A model generated the notes under the pieces. It saw only the letters and a program-made list of their open reading frames with translations. It made no database searches and was not told where the DNA came from. From NCBI GenBank assembly GCA_944386855.1, contig CALXCR010000006.1:1-36102 (forward strand): a DNA stretch of 36,102 nucleotides, read 5' to 3'. Of the stretch, positions 25,213 through 35,550 are shown one piece after another (the stretch's first letter is position 1; each line of letters begins with the position of its first letter). The position numbers and the translations under genes are program-made. Origin of the DNA: an uncultured Oscillospiraceae bacterium. GTDB taxonomy: Bacteria > Bacillota > Clostridia > Oscillospirales > Oscillospiraceae.

Positions 25213-26247
25213 ATGATTTTTGGGCGCGATATAGGTATAGATCTCGGCACGGCGACCGTTATAGTCTGTGTAAAGGGCAAAGGTGTTGTGACGAGAGAGC
25301 CGTCTGTCGTCGCGATGGACCGAAACACCGGCAGAGTACTTAAAGTAGGTATGGCGGCGCAGCGCATGATGGGCAGAACTCCCGGCAATATCGCCGCGAT
25401 ACGCCCCATGCATGACGGCGTCATATGCGACTATGAGATGACACAGCGCATGCTGAGAGAGCTTGTGCGCAAAGTCACGTCGTTTTCGCTGTTCAAGCCG
25501 CGCATCGTCATATCCGTACCGTCCGGCATAACCGAGGTAGAAGAGCGGGCCGTCATCGACGCGGGCATACAGGCCGGCGCGAGGAAAGTGTACCTAATAG
25601 AAGAGGCCGTAGCCGCCGCTCTCGGCGCGGGGCTTGATATATCGCAGGCGGAGGGCAACATGGTAGTTGACATCGGCGCCGGCACGACGGATGTCGCCGT
25701 CATAAGCTTATCGGGCGTCGTGCAGGCCGAGTCTATAAAGGTCGCCGGCGACTCGTTTGACGATGCGATCGTGAAATACATCCGCAAAAAACACAACGTG
25801 CTTATCGGCCGCTCTACGGCGGAGGATCTCAAAAAGACTATCGGCTGCGTTTTCCCGCGCGCGGAGGAGACCGTCGTCGAGGTGAAGGGCAGATGCCTTA
25901 TGACGGGGCTTCCGAAAATGGTGTCGATCAACTCCACCGAGATGATCGAGGCGTTTGACGAGGTGTCGCAGCGCATCCTCGACGCGATACATTCGGTGCT
26001 CGAAAACACGCCGCCGGAGCTTGTCGCCGATATATCCGACAACGGCATCGTCCTTACGGGCGGCGGGAGCCAGATTTTCGGTCTTGACCGCCTTGTGGAG
26101 AGCAGTACAAACATAAAAACGATGCTCTCCGACGACGCGGAACTCTGCGTGGCGTACGGCATCAACAAGTCGCTCGAATGGATAAACGATATGCAGGACG
26201 GCACGATAAATTTAAACCGCCGGCAGCAGCTCGCCGGACAAATGTGA
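25213..26247 (+). CDS. mreB: MreB/Mbl-type rod-shape actin homologue
   Basis: This 344-residue bacterial actin polymerises on the inner membrane face and guides lateral cell-wall synthesis. Nucleotide-pocket motifs are clear: phosphate-1 GIDLGTATVIV (8-18), SVPSGITEVEERAV (101-114), EEAVAAALGAGLD (130-142), phosphate-2 VVDIGAGTTDVAVIS (151-165), and adenosine motif LTGGGSQIFGLD in the last quarter. I chose ATG 25213, 8 bases after GGAG; the frame stays open upstream but that part does not resemble MreB. No mreC or mreD follows, so it is a solitary paralogue, as Mbl is in many Firmicutes. It is bracketed by hairpin clusters. Confidence 0.94.
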   Translation: MIFGRDIGIDLGTATVIVCVKGKGVVTREPSVVAMDRNTGRVLKVGMAAQRMMGRTPGNIAAIRPMHDGVICDYEMTQRMLRELVRKVTSFSLFKPRIVISVPSGITEVEERAVIDAGIQAGARKVYLIEEAVAAALGAGLDISQAEGNMVVDIGAGTTDVAVISLSGVVQAESIKVAGDSFDDAIVKYIRKKHNVLIGRSTAEDLKKTIGCVFPRAEETVVEVKGRCLMTGLPKMVSINSTEMIEAFDEVSQRILDAIHSVLENTPPELVADISDNGIVLTGGGSQIFGLDRLVESSTNIKTMLSDDAELCVAYGINKSLEWINDMQDGTINLNRRQQLAGQM

Positions 26248-26254
26248 CATCTTT

Positions 26255-26281
26255 TGCCGCGCAAAGCGCGGCATCCTTTTT
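26255..26281 (+). terminator. intrinsic terminator of mreB
   Basis: TGCCGCGC (26255-26262) pairs with GCGCGGCA (26266-26273) over an AAA loop, then TCCTTTTTG. Confidence 0.85.
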
Positions 26282-27033
26282 GCGCTCTCACGGGGGCATC
26301 GTGTCGCGCACTGCGGGCGACGCTTTTTTTGTCGCCTGTTCCACAGGCAGTGGTTTATTGCGCCGCCACGGCGCAGGGGTATTACACCCATTTCTTTTAC
26401 AAAATTACAACCCAGCGAAGCGGTTGTAATTTTGGGAGGAGACGCAGCGGAAAGAGCGCACTTTTGCCCTAAAGGGCAAAACAAGCGATATGGAGCTTGA
26501 GTCGACGAAAACGGTTGTCCCCAAAGAAAAAGGCAGCGAGGGGAAATCCCCTCGCAACCCCTAACGCCCGCTGTGGATACATTGTGTTGACTTGTTATTG
26601 CTCTCTACGCACATACATGGCTGCGGGTAAGACCGTGAAGCTATAATGCGCATCACTCATCGCCCGTGCAATACTGCTTCTGAGGCTTTGTCCATGACAT
26701 ACCAAGGTGCACGAAGCCTCGTCGTCGCGGACTTTGCTTTGTTCGCATCGAGCTAAAGCTCAATGCTCACCCGCTTTGTCGCTCCTCCTCTTCAAATCAA
26801 ACCCACTTCGTTGGGCTTTGATTTGATTTCTATATATAGCAAAAGGGGGGGTATCCCCCCTTGCTATGTTTTCTTTGGGTGTACCCGTTTCTTTGACATA
26901 TATCAAAGAAATGGGTACATAAACCCCCGCCGCTTGGCGGCGGAAAATAGTTGCGCTTCGCGTAACAATATTCCCGCGCCATCGGCGCGTAAAAACTCGC
27001 CTGTGGAACAGGCGGAACGCCCGCACTGCGGGC
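26282..27033. repeat. large hairpin-mosaic repeat cluster right of mreB
   Basis: No gene is visible in 750 bases. Modules: GCCTGT/ACAGGC near 26335-26349; the 19-base word AAAAGAAATGGGTGTAATA on the minus strand (26380-26398); the large module (26400-26508); a GGGG..CCCC module with CCAAAGAAAA (26519-26571); the 95-base element inverted (26601-26696); a TCAAATCAAA/TTTGATTTGA hairpin (about 26794-26826); TAGCAA with GGGG..CCCC (26837-26870) and AAAGAAAACATAGCAA on the minus strand; a TTTCTTTGA/TCAAAGAAA hairpin at 26888-26914; and short hairpins CCGCC/GGCGG, GCGCC/GGCGC and GCCTGT/ACAGGC to 27015. Confidence 0.75.
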
Positions 27034-27067
27034 AAAAAAGCACGATCACAAAAGTGACCGTGCTTTT
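27034..27067 (-). terminator. intrinsic terminator after rnhA
   Basis: On the minus strand GCACGGTCAC pairs with GTGATCGTGC (one G-T pair) over a TTTT loop and runs into TTTTTT. It lies 3 bases after the rnhA stop and probably ends the gyrB-gyrA-rnhA transcript. Confidence 0.88.
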
Positions 27068-27069
27068 CA

Positions 27070-27507
27070 TCATTTTATAAACTTTCTGCTCTCGGCGACG
27101 GCGAGCTTGTCACAGCGGTTGTTAAACTCGTTCTCCGCGTGGCCTTTTACCCAGACAAACGTGACCTCGTGACGCTCCAAAAGCGGCAAAAGCGCCTGCC
27201 AGAGCTCGATATTTTTAACCATGCCTGTCTTCCGCTTCCAGCCGGCTTTTACCCACGACCTCAGCCATCCCTTGTTTATCGCGTCGCAGACGTATTTCGA
27301 GTCGGTGTACAGCGTGACCCTGCACGGCTGATTCAGCGCGCCGAGCGCCGATATGACGCCCATAAGCTCCATGCGGTTGTTCGTCGTCGCGGCTTCCCCG
27401 CCGGAGAGCTCCGCCGTTTTGCCGCCATACATCAGTATCGCGCCCCAGCCGCCCGGACCAGGATTTCCTGAGCACGCCCCGTCGGTGTATATAGTGACCT
27501 CTTTCAT
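27070..27507 (-). CDS. rnhA: ribonuclease HI
   Basis: RNase HI cuts the RNA strand of RNA-DNA hybrids, clearing R-loops and primers. The 145-residue length is typical. The four catalytic acidic residues are visible: Asp9 ([14 protein letters not shown]), Glu47 (NRMELMG), Asp69 (LYTDSKYV) and Asp133 (NRCDKLA), plus His123 in [11 protein letters not shown]. It starts 5 bases after the gyrA stop, so it is surely cotranscribed with gyrase. That pairing makes sense, because gyrase-driven supercoiling and R-loop removal are linked, though the functional link is inference. A strong terminator follows. Confidence 0.97.
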   Translation of the reverse strand: MKEVTIYTDGACSGNPGPGGWGAILMYGGKTAELSGGEAATTNNRMELMGVISALGALNQPCRVTLYTDSKYVCDAINKGWLRSWVKAGWKRKTGMVKNIELWQALLPLLERHEVTFVWVKGHAENEFNNRCDKLAVAESRKFIK

Positions 27508-27512
27508 GCGGC

Positions 27513-30119
27513 TTACTCACCGACGCCGGCATCTTCCGCCGTTTCTGATGTCTCGGCAGCACCTATCGTATCGGCATCATCTGCGAGAGCAAGCTCCGCG
27601 CCGACGTTTTCGGCATTCTCTGTCTCTTCTTCTGCCTCGTCCTGCTCGGTGCGCGCTATGGATATGACCCTGTGGCCTTCCGATACCTTCATCAGGCGGA
27701 CGCCCTGCGTCGCCCTGCCGTAAAGGCTTATGTCACTCGCCGCCATGCGGATTATCGTACCGTCATCGGATATTATCATGACGTCGTCGTTATCGTCGAC
27801 GACCTTTACCGCCGCGACCTTGCCCGTGCGGTCCGTTATATGGTAGTTTTTAACGCCGAGACCGCCGCGGTTCTGCGCCGTGCCCTCGCCGTCAGCGCCG
27901 CCGCGCAGATAGTCCTTTATCTCCGTCCGCTTGCCGTATCCGTTTTCGGTCACGGTGAGCAGTGCGCCGCCCTCACGGGCACGCGCAGCGCCGACACAGT
28001 AGTCGCCCTCGCGCAGTTTTATGCCGCGCACACCTGCTGCCTCGCGCCCCATCGGGCGAACGTCGCTCTCGTTGAAGCATATGGCCATGCCGTCGTGCGT
28101 CGCGATGATTATTTTATCGCTGCCGTCGGTCTCGCGGACGGAGATCAGCTCATCCCCCTCCTCAAGCCGCAGTGCGCGTATGCCGGAGCGCCTTATGTTT
28201 TTGAGCGCCGCCATGCTCATGCGCTTGACCGTGCCGAATTTCGTCACCATGACGAGGTATATGTCGGCCGAATACTCGCGCATGTGTATCATCGCGGTGA
28301 CTCTCTCGCCGCGCTCTATCGGCAGTATGTTTACTATGTTCGTCCCCTTGGCGGATCTGCCTGCCTCCGGTATCTGATACCCCTTTTTGCGGTAGCATCT
28401 CCCGTAATTCGTGAAAAAGATGATGTGATCGTGCGTCGACGCGGTAAACAGCGTCTCGACGAAGTCCTCCTCGCGCGTCGTCATCGCGGTGATGCCGCGG
28501 CCGCCGCGCTTCTGCGCGCGGTAGGTGTTCGCCGGAAGGCGCTTTATATACCCCGCGTTTGTGAGCGTGTAGACGCAGTCCTCCTCCTCGATAAGATCCT
28601 CAACGTCGATCTCGTCCTCAACATCCTGTATCTCGGTGAGCCGCTCGTCCCCGTATTTGTCGCGGATCTCGATAAGCTCGTCTTTCAAAACGCCCTTGAT
28701 CTTCTCGGGGTCTGCGAGAAGCTCCTTATAATACGCGATCTTCTCCTCAAGCTCCTTATACTCGTTTTCAAGCCGCTCGCGGTTTAGTCCCTGCAGCGCG
28801 ATAAGGCGCATATCGCATATCGCCTGCGCCTGCACATCGGACAGCCCGAAGCGGTCCATAAGGTTCTGCTTTGCGTTGTCGTAGCTTGAGCGGATGATTC
28901 TTATGACCTCATCGATATTGTCCTGCGCGATGAGAAGTCCTTCGAGAAGGTGCGCCCTCTCCTGCGCTTTTCTGAGGTCGTATCTCGTCCGTCTTTCGAT
29001 GATCTCCTCCTGAAACGCGAGGTACTCGTCGATTATATGGCGCAGAGACAGTATTTTCGGCTGTTTCTGGTTGTTTACGAGCGCGAGCATGTTTATCGAA
29101 AAGCTCGTCTGAAGCTGCGTCTGCTTAAGAAGCTGGTTCAATACGACCTGCGGGTTCGCGTCGCGCTTAAGCTCGATAACGATGCGCATGCCGGTCCTGT
29201 CGGACTCGTCGCGCAGATCCGATATGCCCTCTATCCGCTTTGAGTGGACGTGGTCCGATATCGCGGCGATGAGCATCCTCTTGTTCACCTGATACGGAAG
29301 CTCCGTAACGATTATCCTCGTGCGGTCCTTAGAGAATTCCTCAAACTCCGTCCGTGCGCGGACGACTATTTTGCCCCTGCCGGTGGCGTAGGCCTGTCTT
29401 ATGCCGGCCCTGCCCATGATTATGCCCCTCGTCGGGAAATCGGGGCCGCTCACATGCTCCAAAAGATCCGACAGCGTCGCCTCCGGGTTATCGAGCACAC
29501 ATATGCACGCGTTTATTACCTCCGTTAGATTGTGCGGCGGGATATTCGTCGCCATGCCGACGGCAATGCCGGACGAGCCGTTGACTAAAAGATTCGGAAA
29601 CCGCGACGGCAGTACGAGCGGCTCTTTTCTCGACTCGTCAAAGTTCGGCAGAAAATCGACCGTCTCTTTTTCGATATCGCGCAGCATCTCAGCCGCGATT
29701 TTCGACATTCTCGCCTCGGTGTACCTGTAGGCCGCCGGGGGATCGCCGTCGACGGAGCCGAAGTTTCCGTGTCCGTCGATGAGCATATAGCGCATGGAGA
29801 AATCCTGCGCAAGACGCACGAGCGCGTCGTAAACAGACGAGTCGCCGTGCGGATGGTATCTGCCCAATACGTCGCCGACTGCGGTGGCGCATTTTTTAAA
29901 CGGCTTGTCGTGCGTCAGTCCGTCCTCGTACATCGCGTACAGTATCCTGCGGTGGACGGGCTTCAGTCCGTCGCGCACATCGGGCAGAGCGCGCCCGACG
30001 ATGACGCTCATCGCGTACTCGATGTAGCTCGTCTTCATCTCGCTGACAAGCTCCGAGTTTTCTATATGCTGGTCGGGGAACGCGATATCCTCCGGCTTAT
30101 AGTCCTTGTGTTTAGCCAT
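27513..30119 (-). CDS. gyrA: DNA gyrase subunit A
   Basis: GyrA is the DNA-cleaving and rejoining subunit of gyrase, forming A2B2 with GyrB to add negative supercoils. The 868-residue product starts with the winged-helix breakage domain: [16 protein letters not shown], then [10 protein letters not shown], and the catalytic Tyr in YRYTEARM (Tyr133). The C-terminal beta-pinwheel carries a GyrA box, QKRGGRGI near 536, marking gyrase rather than topoisomerase IV. The quinolone-determining positions are Ser94 and Asp98 (E. coli 83 and 87), the usual susceptible residues. The acidic C-terminal tail is typical. AAGGAGG lies 9 bases before the ATG and gyrB ends 14 bases upstream. Confidence 0.97.
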   Translation of the reverse strand: MAKHKDYKPEDIAFPDQHIENSELVSEMKTSYIEYAMSVIVGRALPDVRDGLKPVHRRILYAMYEDGLTHDKPFKKCATAVGDVLGRYHPHGDSSVYDALVRLAQDFSMRYMLIDGHGNFGSVDGDPPAAYRYTEARMSKIAAEMLRDIEKETVDFLPNFDESRKEPLVLPSRFPNLLVNGSSGIAVGMATNIPPHNLTEVINACICVLDNPEATLSDLLEHVSGPDFPTRGIIMGRAGIRQAYATGRGKIVVRARTEFEEFSKDRTRIIVTELPYQVNKRMLIAAISDHVHSKRIEGISDLRDESDRTGMRIVIELKRDANPQVVLNQLLKQTQLQTSFSINMLALVNNQKQPKILSLRHIIDEYLAFQEEIIERRTRYDLRKAQERAHLLEGLLIAQDNIDEVIRIIRSSYDNAKQNLMDRFGLSDVQAQAICDMRLIALQGLNRERLENEYKELEEKIAYYKELLADPEKIKGVLKDELIEIRDKYGDERLTEIQDVEDEIDVEDLIEEEDCVYTLTNAGYIKRLPANTYRAQKRGGRGITAMTTREEDFVETLFTASTHDHIIFFTNYGRCYRKKGYQIPEAGRSAKGTNIVNILPIERGERVTAMIHMREYSADIYLVMVTKFGTVKRMSMAALKNIRRSGIRALRLEEGDELISVRETDGSDKIIIATHDGMAICFNESDVRPMGREAAGVRGIKLREGDYCVGAARAREGGALLTVTENGYGKRTEIKDYLRGGADGEGTAQNRGGLGVKNYHITDRTGKVAAVKVVDDNDDVMIISDDGTIIRMAASDISLYGRATQGVRLMKVSEGHRVISIARTEQDEAEEETENAENVGAELALADDADTIGAAETSETAEDAGVGE

Positions 30120-30133
30120 ATCCGTTTGCCTCC

Positions 30134-31420
<1,287 letters not shown>

Positions 31421-32065
31421 CTAGCGCTTATCCTCTGTCTTTATCAGAAGCCCCGCGTTTAAAAACGCCTGCTCGCGCATTCTCGTAAACAGCGTCTCGT
31501 AATTATACTCCGTGTCCTCGAACATCTCGGGATCAGGCATGAACGTGACGACGGTGCCCGTCTTGTCGGTATCGCCTACGACGGTCATCTCCTGCGTTAT
31601 ATCGCCGCGCGAAAAACGCATTTCGTATATGCTGCCGTTTTTGTGCACCTGGACGGTGAGCCACTCCGACAGCGCGTTTACGACGGACGCCCCGACGCCG
31701 TGCAGTCCTCCTGACACCTTGTATCCGCCGCCGCCGAACTTGCCGCCGGCGTGGAGTACGGTGAAAACGACCTCAAGAGCCGATTTTCCGGTCTGTTCCT
31801 GTATATCGACGGGGATACCGCGCCCGTTGTCCGTCACCGTGACGCTCCCGTCGGGGTTTATCGTGACCGTTATCTCCGTGCAGTACCCGGCGAGCGCCTC
31901 GTCTATCGCGTTGTCGACTATTTCGTACACGAGATGGTGCAGGCCCGACGACGACGTGGAGCCGATGTACATACCCGGCCTCTTGCGCACCGCTTCAAGC
32001 CCCTCAAGCACCTGAATCTGCGACGCGTCGTATTCCTGCGTTACCTTTTCGTTCAATTCTGACAT
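31421..32065 (-). CDS. gyrB: DNA gyrase subunit B, 5' part (ATPase domain) ending at an in-frame TAG
   Basis: These 214 residues are the GHKL ATPase domain that powers gyrase: [10 protein letters not shown] (48-57, Asn52 for Mg-ATP), DNGRGIPVD (79-87), and [14 protein letters not shown] (119-132). The N-terminal arm [17 protein letters not shown] is present. The frame stops at TAG right after LLIKTEDKR, the border between ATPase and transducer domains. Bacillus GyrB, as I remember it, reads EDKREGQ here, so the stop replaces a Glu codon (GAG to TAG, one base). CAGGAGAG lies upstream of the ATG, 48 bases after the remB stop. Because GyrB is essential, a sequencing error, recent mutation or readthrough must be considered. 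Confidence 0.92.
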   Translation of the reverse strand: MSELNEKVTQEYDASQIQVLEGLEAVRKRPGMYIGSTSSSGLHHLVYEIVDNAIDEALAGYCTEITVTINPDGSVTVTDNGRGIPVDIQEQTGKSALEVVFTVLHAGGKFGGGGYKVSGGLHGVGASVVNALSEWLTVQVHKNGSIYEMRFSRGDITQEMTVVGDTDKTGTVVTFMPDPEMFEDTEYNYETLFTRMREQAFLNAGLLIKTEDKR

Positions 32066-32113
32066 ATTACTCTACACTCTCCTGAAAAAATCTCGATCCT
32101 CGTGATCCCGGAT

Positions 32114-32371
32114 CTATATCCACCCCGACTCGTTTCTCTTTAAAAGCGTCGACGTATTGAGCTGCGAAAGATACACCGTGACCGTGCCGCAGTCCTCACA
32201 GACGACGAACGACTTCGGTATATCGCCGGAGACGTCGACGATACCGCCGGATTTCTCCGCGCGGCTTAAAAATTCGCGCGTTATATACGACTGTGTCGTG
32301 TTGTCGGCGTCGAATATCCCTATTACCGCCGATTTAGGCACGACGGTGTCCTGTCCCAAATGAAGATACAT
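32114..32371 (-). CDS. remB: DUF370 / RemB (YaaB) extracellular matrix regulatory protein
   Basis: This 85-residue protein begins MYLHLGQDTVVPKSAVIGIF and contains ITREFL near 30 and KSFVVCEDCGTVTVYLS near 53, the DUF370 pattern of RemB/YaaB. Its position between recF and gyrB is exactly that of Bacillus yaaB. The paralogue RemA is a ring-forming DNA-binding activator of matrix genes; RemB's own role is less clear. GGGAG lies about 8 bases before the ATG. Immediately upstream stands a 390-bp non-coding stretch filled with 10-bp repeats, which could be a binding region for this protein or for Spo0A. Confidence 0.93.
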   Translation of the reverse strand: MYLHLGQDTVVPKSAVIGIFDADNTTQSYITREFLSRAEKSGGIVDVSGDIPKSFVVCEDCGTVTVYLSQLNTSTLLKRNESGWI

Positions 32372-32420
32372 TTTTTTTGCTCCCGTTATACTTCCGTAAT
32401 CGTACGCACTGCCCGGCCCA

Positions 32421-32590
32421 CTTTTTCGCCGTTTTTCGAGACTTTCCGCCTTTTTCCGCCGCTCTTCGACCTTGTACGACGGTTTCCGACGCCATTTGCC
32501 TTTTTATGACAGTTTTCGACACGCTTTGACACACACCGCTCGTTTCCGACAATGTCTTACCGCTTTCGACATTTTACGGCTTTTTCCGTG
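32421..32590. repeat. phased array 1: 17 degenerate 10-bp units with Spo0A-box-like core
   Basis: Every tenth base lines up. In units 32421-30 to 32581-90 the consensus is three variable bases, TTT, then CGAC at positions 7-10. Position 8 is G in 16 of 17 units, positions 7-8 are CG in 13, and position 10 is C in 14. Reading across unit borders the core is TTCGACA (TGTCGAA on the minus strand), the Spo0A-box consensus; exact copies are at 32515-32521 and 32565-32571. Units are too degenerate and too short for a CRISPR or a coding repeat. It lies in the gap between recF and remB. Confidence 0.85.
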
Positions 32591-32646
32591 TCGTTTAAAC
32601 AAAGCGGTGCGCGGCATAGATCATCTGCGCCGGCTAAAAGCGCGCC

Positions 32647-32805
32647 TTTTCGACATGTTCCGACACACCCCGACGGTTTCCGTGCCGCTTAGACATATTG
32701 CAGCATTCTTCGGCGCGTTTCGAGTTTTTACGACGTTTTACGGCAAAGCGTATCTCTTTTCGACGGCGTTTGACTTTTTATGTCTGCGTTCGGCATTATT
32801 CGACA
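32647..32805. repeat. phased array 2: 16 degenerate 10-bp units reaching into the recF 3' end
   Basis: The same core recurs with CGAC starting at 32651, 32661, 32671 and so on every 10 bases to 32801, a phase shift of 4 relative to array 1 after a 56-bp break. The second base is G in 14 of 16 units and the fourth is C in 14. Exact TTCGACA is at 32649-32655 and 32799-32805; the latter overlaps the last recF codons. The interruption (32591-32646) holds GTTTAAAC and no clear units. Confidence 0.82.
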
Positions 32806-33902
32806 ATTTGCCCGGCCGCAATCCGCATGACCGTGCCGCCGGTGCGCGCGGCGATGTTGTCGTCCTCACAGCAGGTTATAAACACCTGCCCGCCGCGTAT
32901 TTTATTCAAAACAAAGCTCTGCCGGCTTTTGTCAAGCTCCGACAGAACATCGTCGAGAAGCAGTATCGGATATTCGTTTCGCTCCGCGAAGTGGAGCTCG
33001 CGCTCGGCGAGCTTAAGCGACAGCGCCGCGGTCCTCGCCTGCCCCTGGGATGCAAAGCTTTTTGCCGGCGCGCCGTTTATATCTATCTCAAGGTCGTCCT
33101 TGTGCGCGCCCGTAAGGCACGAGCCGGAGGCAAGCTCCGCCCCGTAATGCTCCGCCTGATGGCGCTCTATAAGCGCGCAAAGTTCCGCCGCCGGCCTTTT
33201 CGGATCGTCTATCGTGCTGACGGTTTTGTATTTTATGCCGAGCTTTTCCGCCCCGCCGGAAAATTCCGCGTGTATCGACGACGCATATTTCGACAGGTTT
33301 TCCGCAAACCACGCCCTGTACCGTATAAGCTCCGCCGACAGCCGCGCGAGATGCGCATTGTACTCGTCGAGCATCAGAAGAAGCGACGGCTTCTCCCGGT
33401 GGTCGCGCAGTATTCTCAGCTTTCCGTCGTACGTCCTGCGGTACTGTGACAAGAGGGCCGCGTATCTAGGCCGAAGCTGTGAAAGGCACATGTCCATAAG
33501 ACGCCGCCTGACGGCCGCGCCGTCTTTGACTATCGAGAGGTCGTCCGGCGAAAACAAAACGCATGCCGCCTTGCCCGAAAGCTCCGCCACGGTGCGCTTT
33601 CTGACGCCGTTTACCGATATTCTCTTGCCCCTGCCGCGCAGTATGCCGATCTCTATCTTCTGCCGGCGTCCCTCGGCTTCTATCACGGCCGCTATCCGCG
33701 CCATGTCGGAGTTTAGATTTATAACGTCCCTGTCCGACCTCGCGCGGAAAGACCTGCCCGCCGCGAGATAGTACACGGCTTCCAAAAGATTCGTCTTTCC
33801 CTGCGCGTTGTCGCCCGTTATGACGTTCACACCCGCGTCGAAGGCGGCGTGAAGCTGCGAATAATTTCTGAATCCCTCTAAATTAAGGCTTACTACGTTC
33901 AT
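32796..33902 (-). CDS. recF: DNA replication and repair protein RecF
   Basis: RecF is an SMC-like ATPase that, with RecO and RecR, loads RecA at single-strand gaps. The 368-residue length is standard. Walker A is [14 protein letters not shown] (30-43), followed by [16 protein letters not shown]. The signature region [16 protein letters not shown] and Walker [14 protein letters not shown] lie in the C-terminal third. The ATG overlaps the stop of yaaA (ATGA), so the two are translationally coupled. The stop lies inside a 10-bp repeat array: the last codons (VE, stop) spell a TGTCGAA box. Confidence 0.96.
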   Translation of the reverse strand: MNVVSLNLEGFRNYSQLHAAFDAGVNVITGDNAQGKTNLLEAVYYLAAGRSFRARSDRDVINLNSDMARIAAVIEAEGRRQKIEIGILRGRGKRISVNGVRKRTVAELSGKAACVLFSPDDLSIVKDGAAVRRRLMDMCLSQLRPRYAALLSQYRRTYDGKLRILRDHREKPSLLLMLDEYNAHLARLSAELIRYRAWFAENLSKYASSIHAEFSGGAEKLGIKYKTVSTIDDPKRPAAELCALIERHQAEHYGAELASGSCLTGAHKDDLEIDINGAPAKSFASQGQARTAALSLKLAERELHFAERNEYPILLLDDVLSELDKSRQSFVLNKIRGGQVFITCCEDDNIAARTGGTVMRIAAGQIVE

Positions 33903-34177
33903 TTGTCCACCGGCGGGGAACTCTCTCCGCCCGCCTTTTTGACCGTTATCAAAACGCCGCGGTACTCCGCCGTATCCCCCGGGTACAGCTTTTTGCCGCG
34001 CAGAGCGCAGACCTCGCCGTTTACCTTTACAAGGCCGCCCTGTACGGCGGCTTTCGCTTCGCCGCCCGTCTCGCAGACTCCCGCAAACTTCAAAAGCGCG
34101 TCGAGCTTTATAAAATCACTCAAAATCTCGGCCGTCTCCTCGCGGCGCTTTATCTTTACTTTAAGCTTAACCTTCAT
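33899..34177 (-). CDS. yaaA: S4-domain RNA-binding protein YaaA (RlbA)
   Basis: This 92-residue protein sits between dnaN and recF, the position of Bacillus yaaA (rlbA), which encodes an S4 RNA-binding protein linked to ribosome function. The S4 core is [20 protein letters not shown] followed by [20 protein letters not shown]. An extra basic, beta-like N-terminus ([15 protein letters not shown]) and a short C-terminal tail surround it. The ATG overlaps the end of dnaN by 11 bases and the stop overlaps recF by 4, so all three are coupled. Confidence 0.9.
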   Translation of the reverse strand: MKVKLKVKIKRREETAEILSDFIKLDALLKFAGVCETGGEAKAAVQGGLVKVNGEVCALRGKKLYPGDTAEYRGVLITVKKAGGESSPPVDK

Positions 34178-35285
34178 TTTTCAGCCTCACCGGCAGCACC
34201 ATATAGAGGAAGTTGCCCTCTCCGCTCTCCGGCTTTATAAGGCACGGAGACACGCCGCTTGAAAGCTCCAGCCGCACCGTATCCGCCGGAGCGGCGCGCA
34301 GGGCGTCGAGTATATACTTGTTATTAAAGCCGATCTCAAGCCCTTCTCCGTCGCCCTGTACGGGACATTCGTCGTTAGCCCGTCCAAGCGGCGTCGTGGC
34401 GGCTACTTTCAGCTTTCCGTCCTCGAATCTGAATCTGACGGGGCTTTTCACCCTGTCGCTTATGATGAGCGACACGCGGTCTACCGACGTGATTATATCG
34501 CGCTTTTCCGCGGTTATCGTATATTTGCATGTCTGCGGAAGCGCGTTTCTGTAATTTAAAAACTCTCCCTCGAGCCTGCGCGTCACGAGCGTCGTCGTGC
34601 CGATCGTAAATGTTATATGTTTCGAACCCACCGTGACCTTCACGTCGTCGCTGTCGGAGTCGGACAGTATGCGCTCGGCCTCGTTCAACGCAACCCCGGG
34701 TACTACAAACGTCTTTATGTTCGTCTCGTCGAGGCTTATCTTCTCTTTTCTCAGCGCGAGGCGATATCCGTCTATCGCGACGACGGTGAGTTCCCCGTTT
34801 TCCACCTCGAACAGCGCGCCCGTATGTATCGGCCTCGCCTCGTTATCGCTGACGGCGAAAATCGTCTGCGATATCATCTCTTTCATCGTCTTTTCCGGCA
34901 GGTATATCGAGTTGTCGTAGTCGACCGACGGCAGATCGGGATAATCGTCGGCCGATATGCCGATTATGTCGAAACGGCTCATACCGCACGTTATGTTCAC
35001 CGCCATGTTGTCATCCGTCTCGATGTTTACGACGTCGTCGGGCAGCTTTCTTATAATCTCGCCGAAAAGGCGCGAGTTTATAACGATGCTTCCCGTCTCC
35101 GCCGTGTCGGACGGCAGTGCCGTCTTTATGCCCGTCTTAAGGTCAAAGCCGGTTATGAAGACCTTGTCCGGCATTGCCTCTATAAGAAGCCCTTCAAGCG
35201 ACGGTATGACGCTTTTTGTGGCGGCCGTTCTCATGGCTGTCGATATGGCCGATTGCAGGAGTGATTTTTCACATGAAAATTTCAC
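34167..35285 (-). CDS. dnaN: DNA polymerase III subunit beta (sliding clamp)
   Basis: The beta clamp forms a ring dimer that tethers the replicative polymerase to DNA. The 372-residue product has three clamp domains: [20 protein letters not shown] opens domain 1 and [20 protein letters not shown] lies in domain 2. It ends in [14 protein letters not shown], which fits the family C-terminus (usually YLIMPVRL). The start is GTG at 35285 with GGGAGG nine bases upstream. It follows dnaA after a 265-bp spacer that carries oriC. Confidence 0.97.
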   Translation of the reverse strand: MKFSCEKSLLQSAISTAMRTAATKSVIPSLEGLLIEAMPDKVFITGFDLKTGIKTALPSDTAETGSIVINSRLFGEIIRKLPDDVVNIETDDNMAVNITCGMSRFDIIGISADDYPDLPSVDYDNSIYLPEKTMKEMISQTIFAVSDNEARPIHTGALFEVENGELTVVAIDGYRLALRKEKISLDETNIKTFVVPGVALNEAERILSDSDSDDVKVTVGSKHITFTIGTTTLVTRRLEGEFLNYRNALPQTCKYTITAEKRDIITSVDRVSLIISDRVKSPVRFRFEDGKLKVAATTPLGRANDECPVQGDGEGLEIGFNNKYILDALRAAPADTVRLELSSGVSPCLIKPESGEGNFLYMVLPVRLKNEG

Positions 35286-35299
35286 TTTTGTTTACCTCC

Positions 35300-35545
35300 C
35301 GGATAAGAATACGAAAGAAATTTTTTCTGTATAAAAAGAAATATAAAGAAATATATATTATATTTTTTCAGTAGACGTAGTAGTAGACTATGGAAATGTG
35401 GAAAAACGGCAAAAACAGCGTAAACAGGCTGATTTTGTCAAAGAAAATAATGTGGGAAAAATAGTCCTTTTTTTCCGCGTTTTTCACACCGAAAATTTTA
35501 TCACATAAAACACACAGAATTTATCAGAATTTGTGGAAAAGTGAA
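35300..35545 (-). other. oriC: oriC: DnaA boxes, DnaA-trios and A+T-rich unwinding region between dnaA and dnaN
   Basis: On the minus strand TTTTCCACA (fits TTWTNCACA) occurs at 35540-35532 and 35405-35397, with a near match TTTCCCACA at 35459-35451. A plus-strand TTTTTCACA lies at 35480-35488. About 10 bases after the box at 35397 comes a 3-base ladder, CTACTACTACGTCTACTG (35386-35369), resembling the DnaA-trio of the Bacillus basal unwinding system. An A+T-rich tract (about 35310-35368, with ATATATAT words) follows. The order box, trio, A+T tract fits the strand-opening site. A further origin segment upstream of dnaA would be outside the window. Confidence 0.85.
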
Positions 35546-35550
35546 GATGT

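Noticed and set aside
24386-26916. Composite transposon carrying mreB
   Set aside because: The flanking repeats are mosaics of short hairpins without a transposase gene, and I see no target-site duplication.
27672-28787. Long open frame (371 codons) on the plus strand
   Set aside because: It lies wholly opposite gyrA, whose protein is unmistakable; the frame reads as arginine/tyrosine-rich nonsense with no family likeness. The same applies to antisense frames at 2002-2841, 4718-5605, 12261-13166, 25431-26291 and 32472-33449.
31421-31423. Genome-wide TAG recoding
   Set aside because: murA and rqcP both stop at TAG immediately before hairpins, so TAG works as a normal stop here; the gyrB TAG is a local event.
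32421-32805. CRISPR array or DnaA-box cluster
   Set aside because: The period is 10 bp with degenerate units, far shorter than CRISPR repeats plus spacers, and no TTATCCACA-like box occurs in it.
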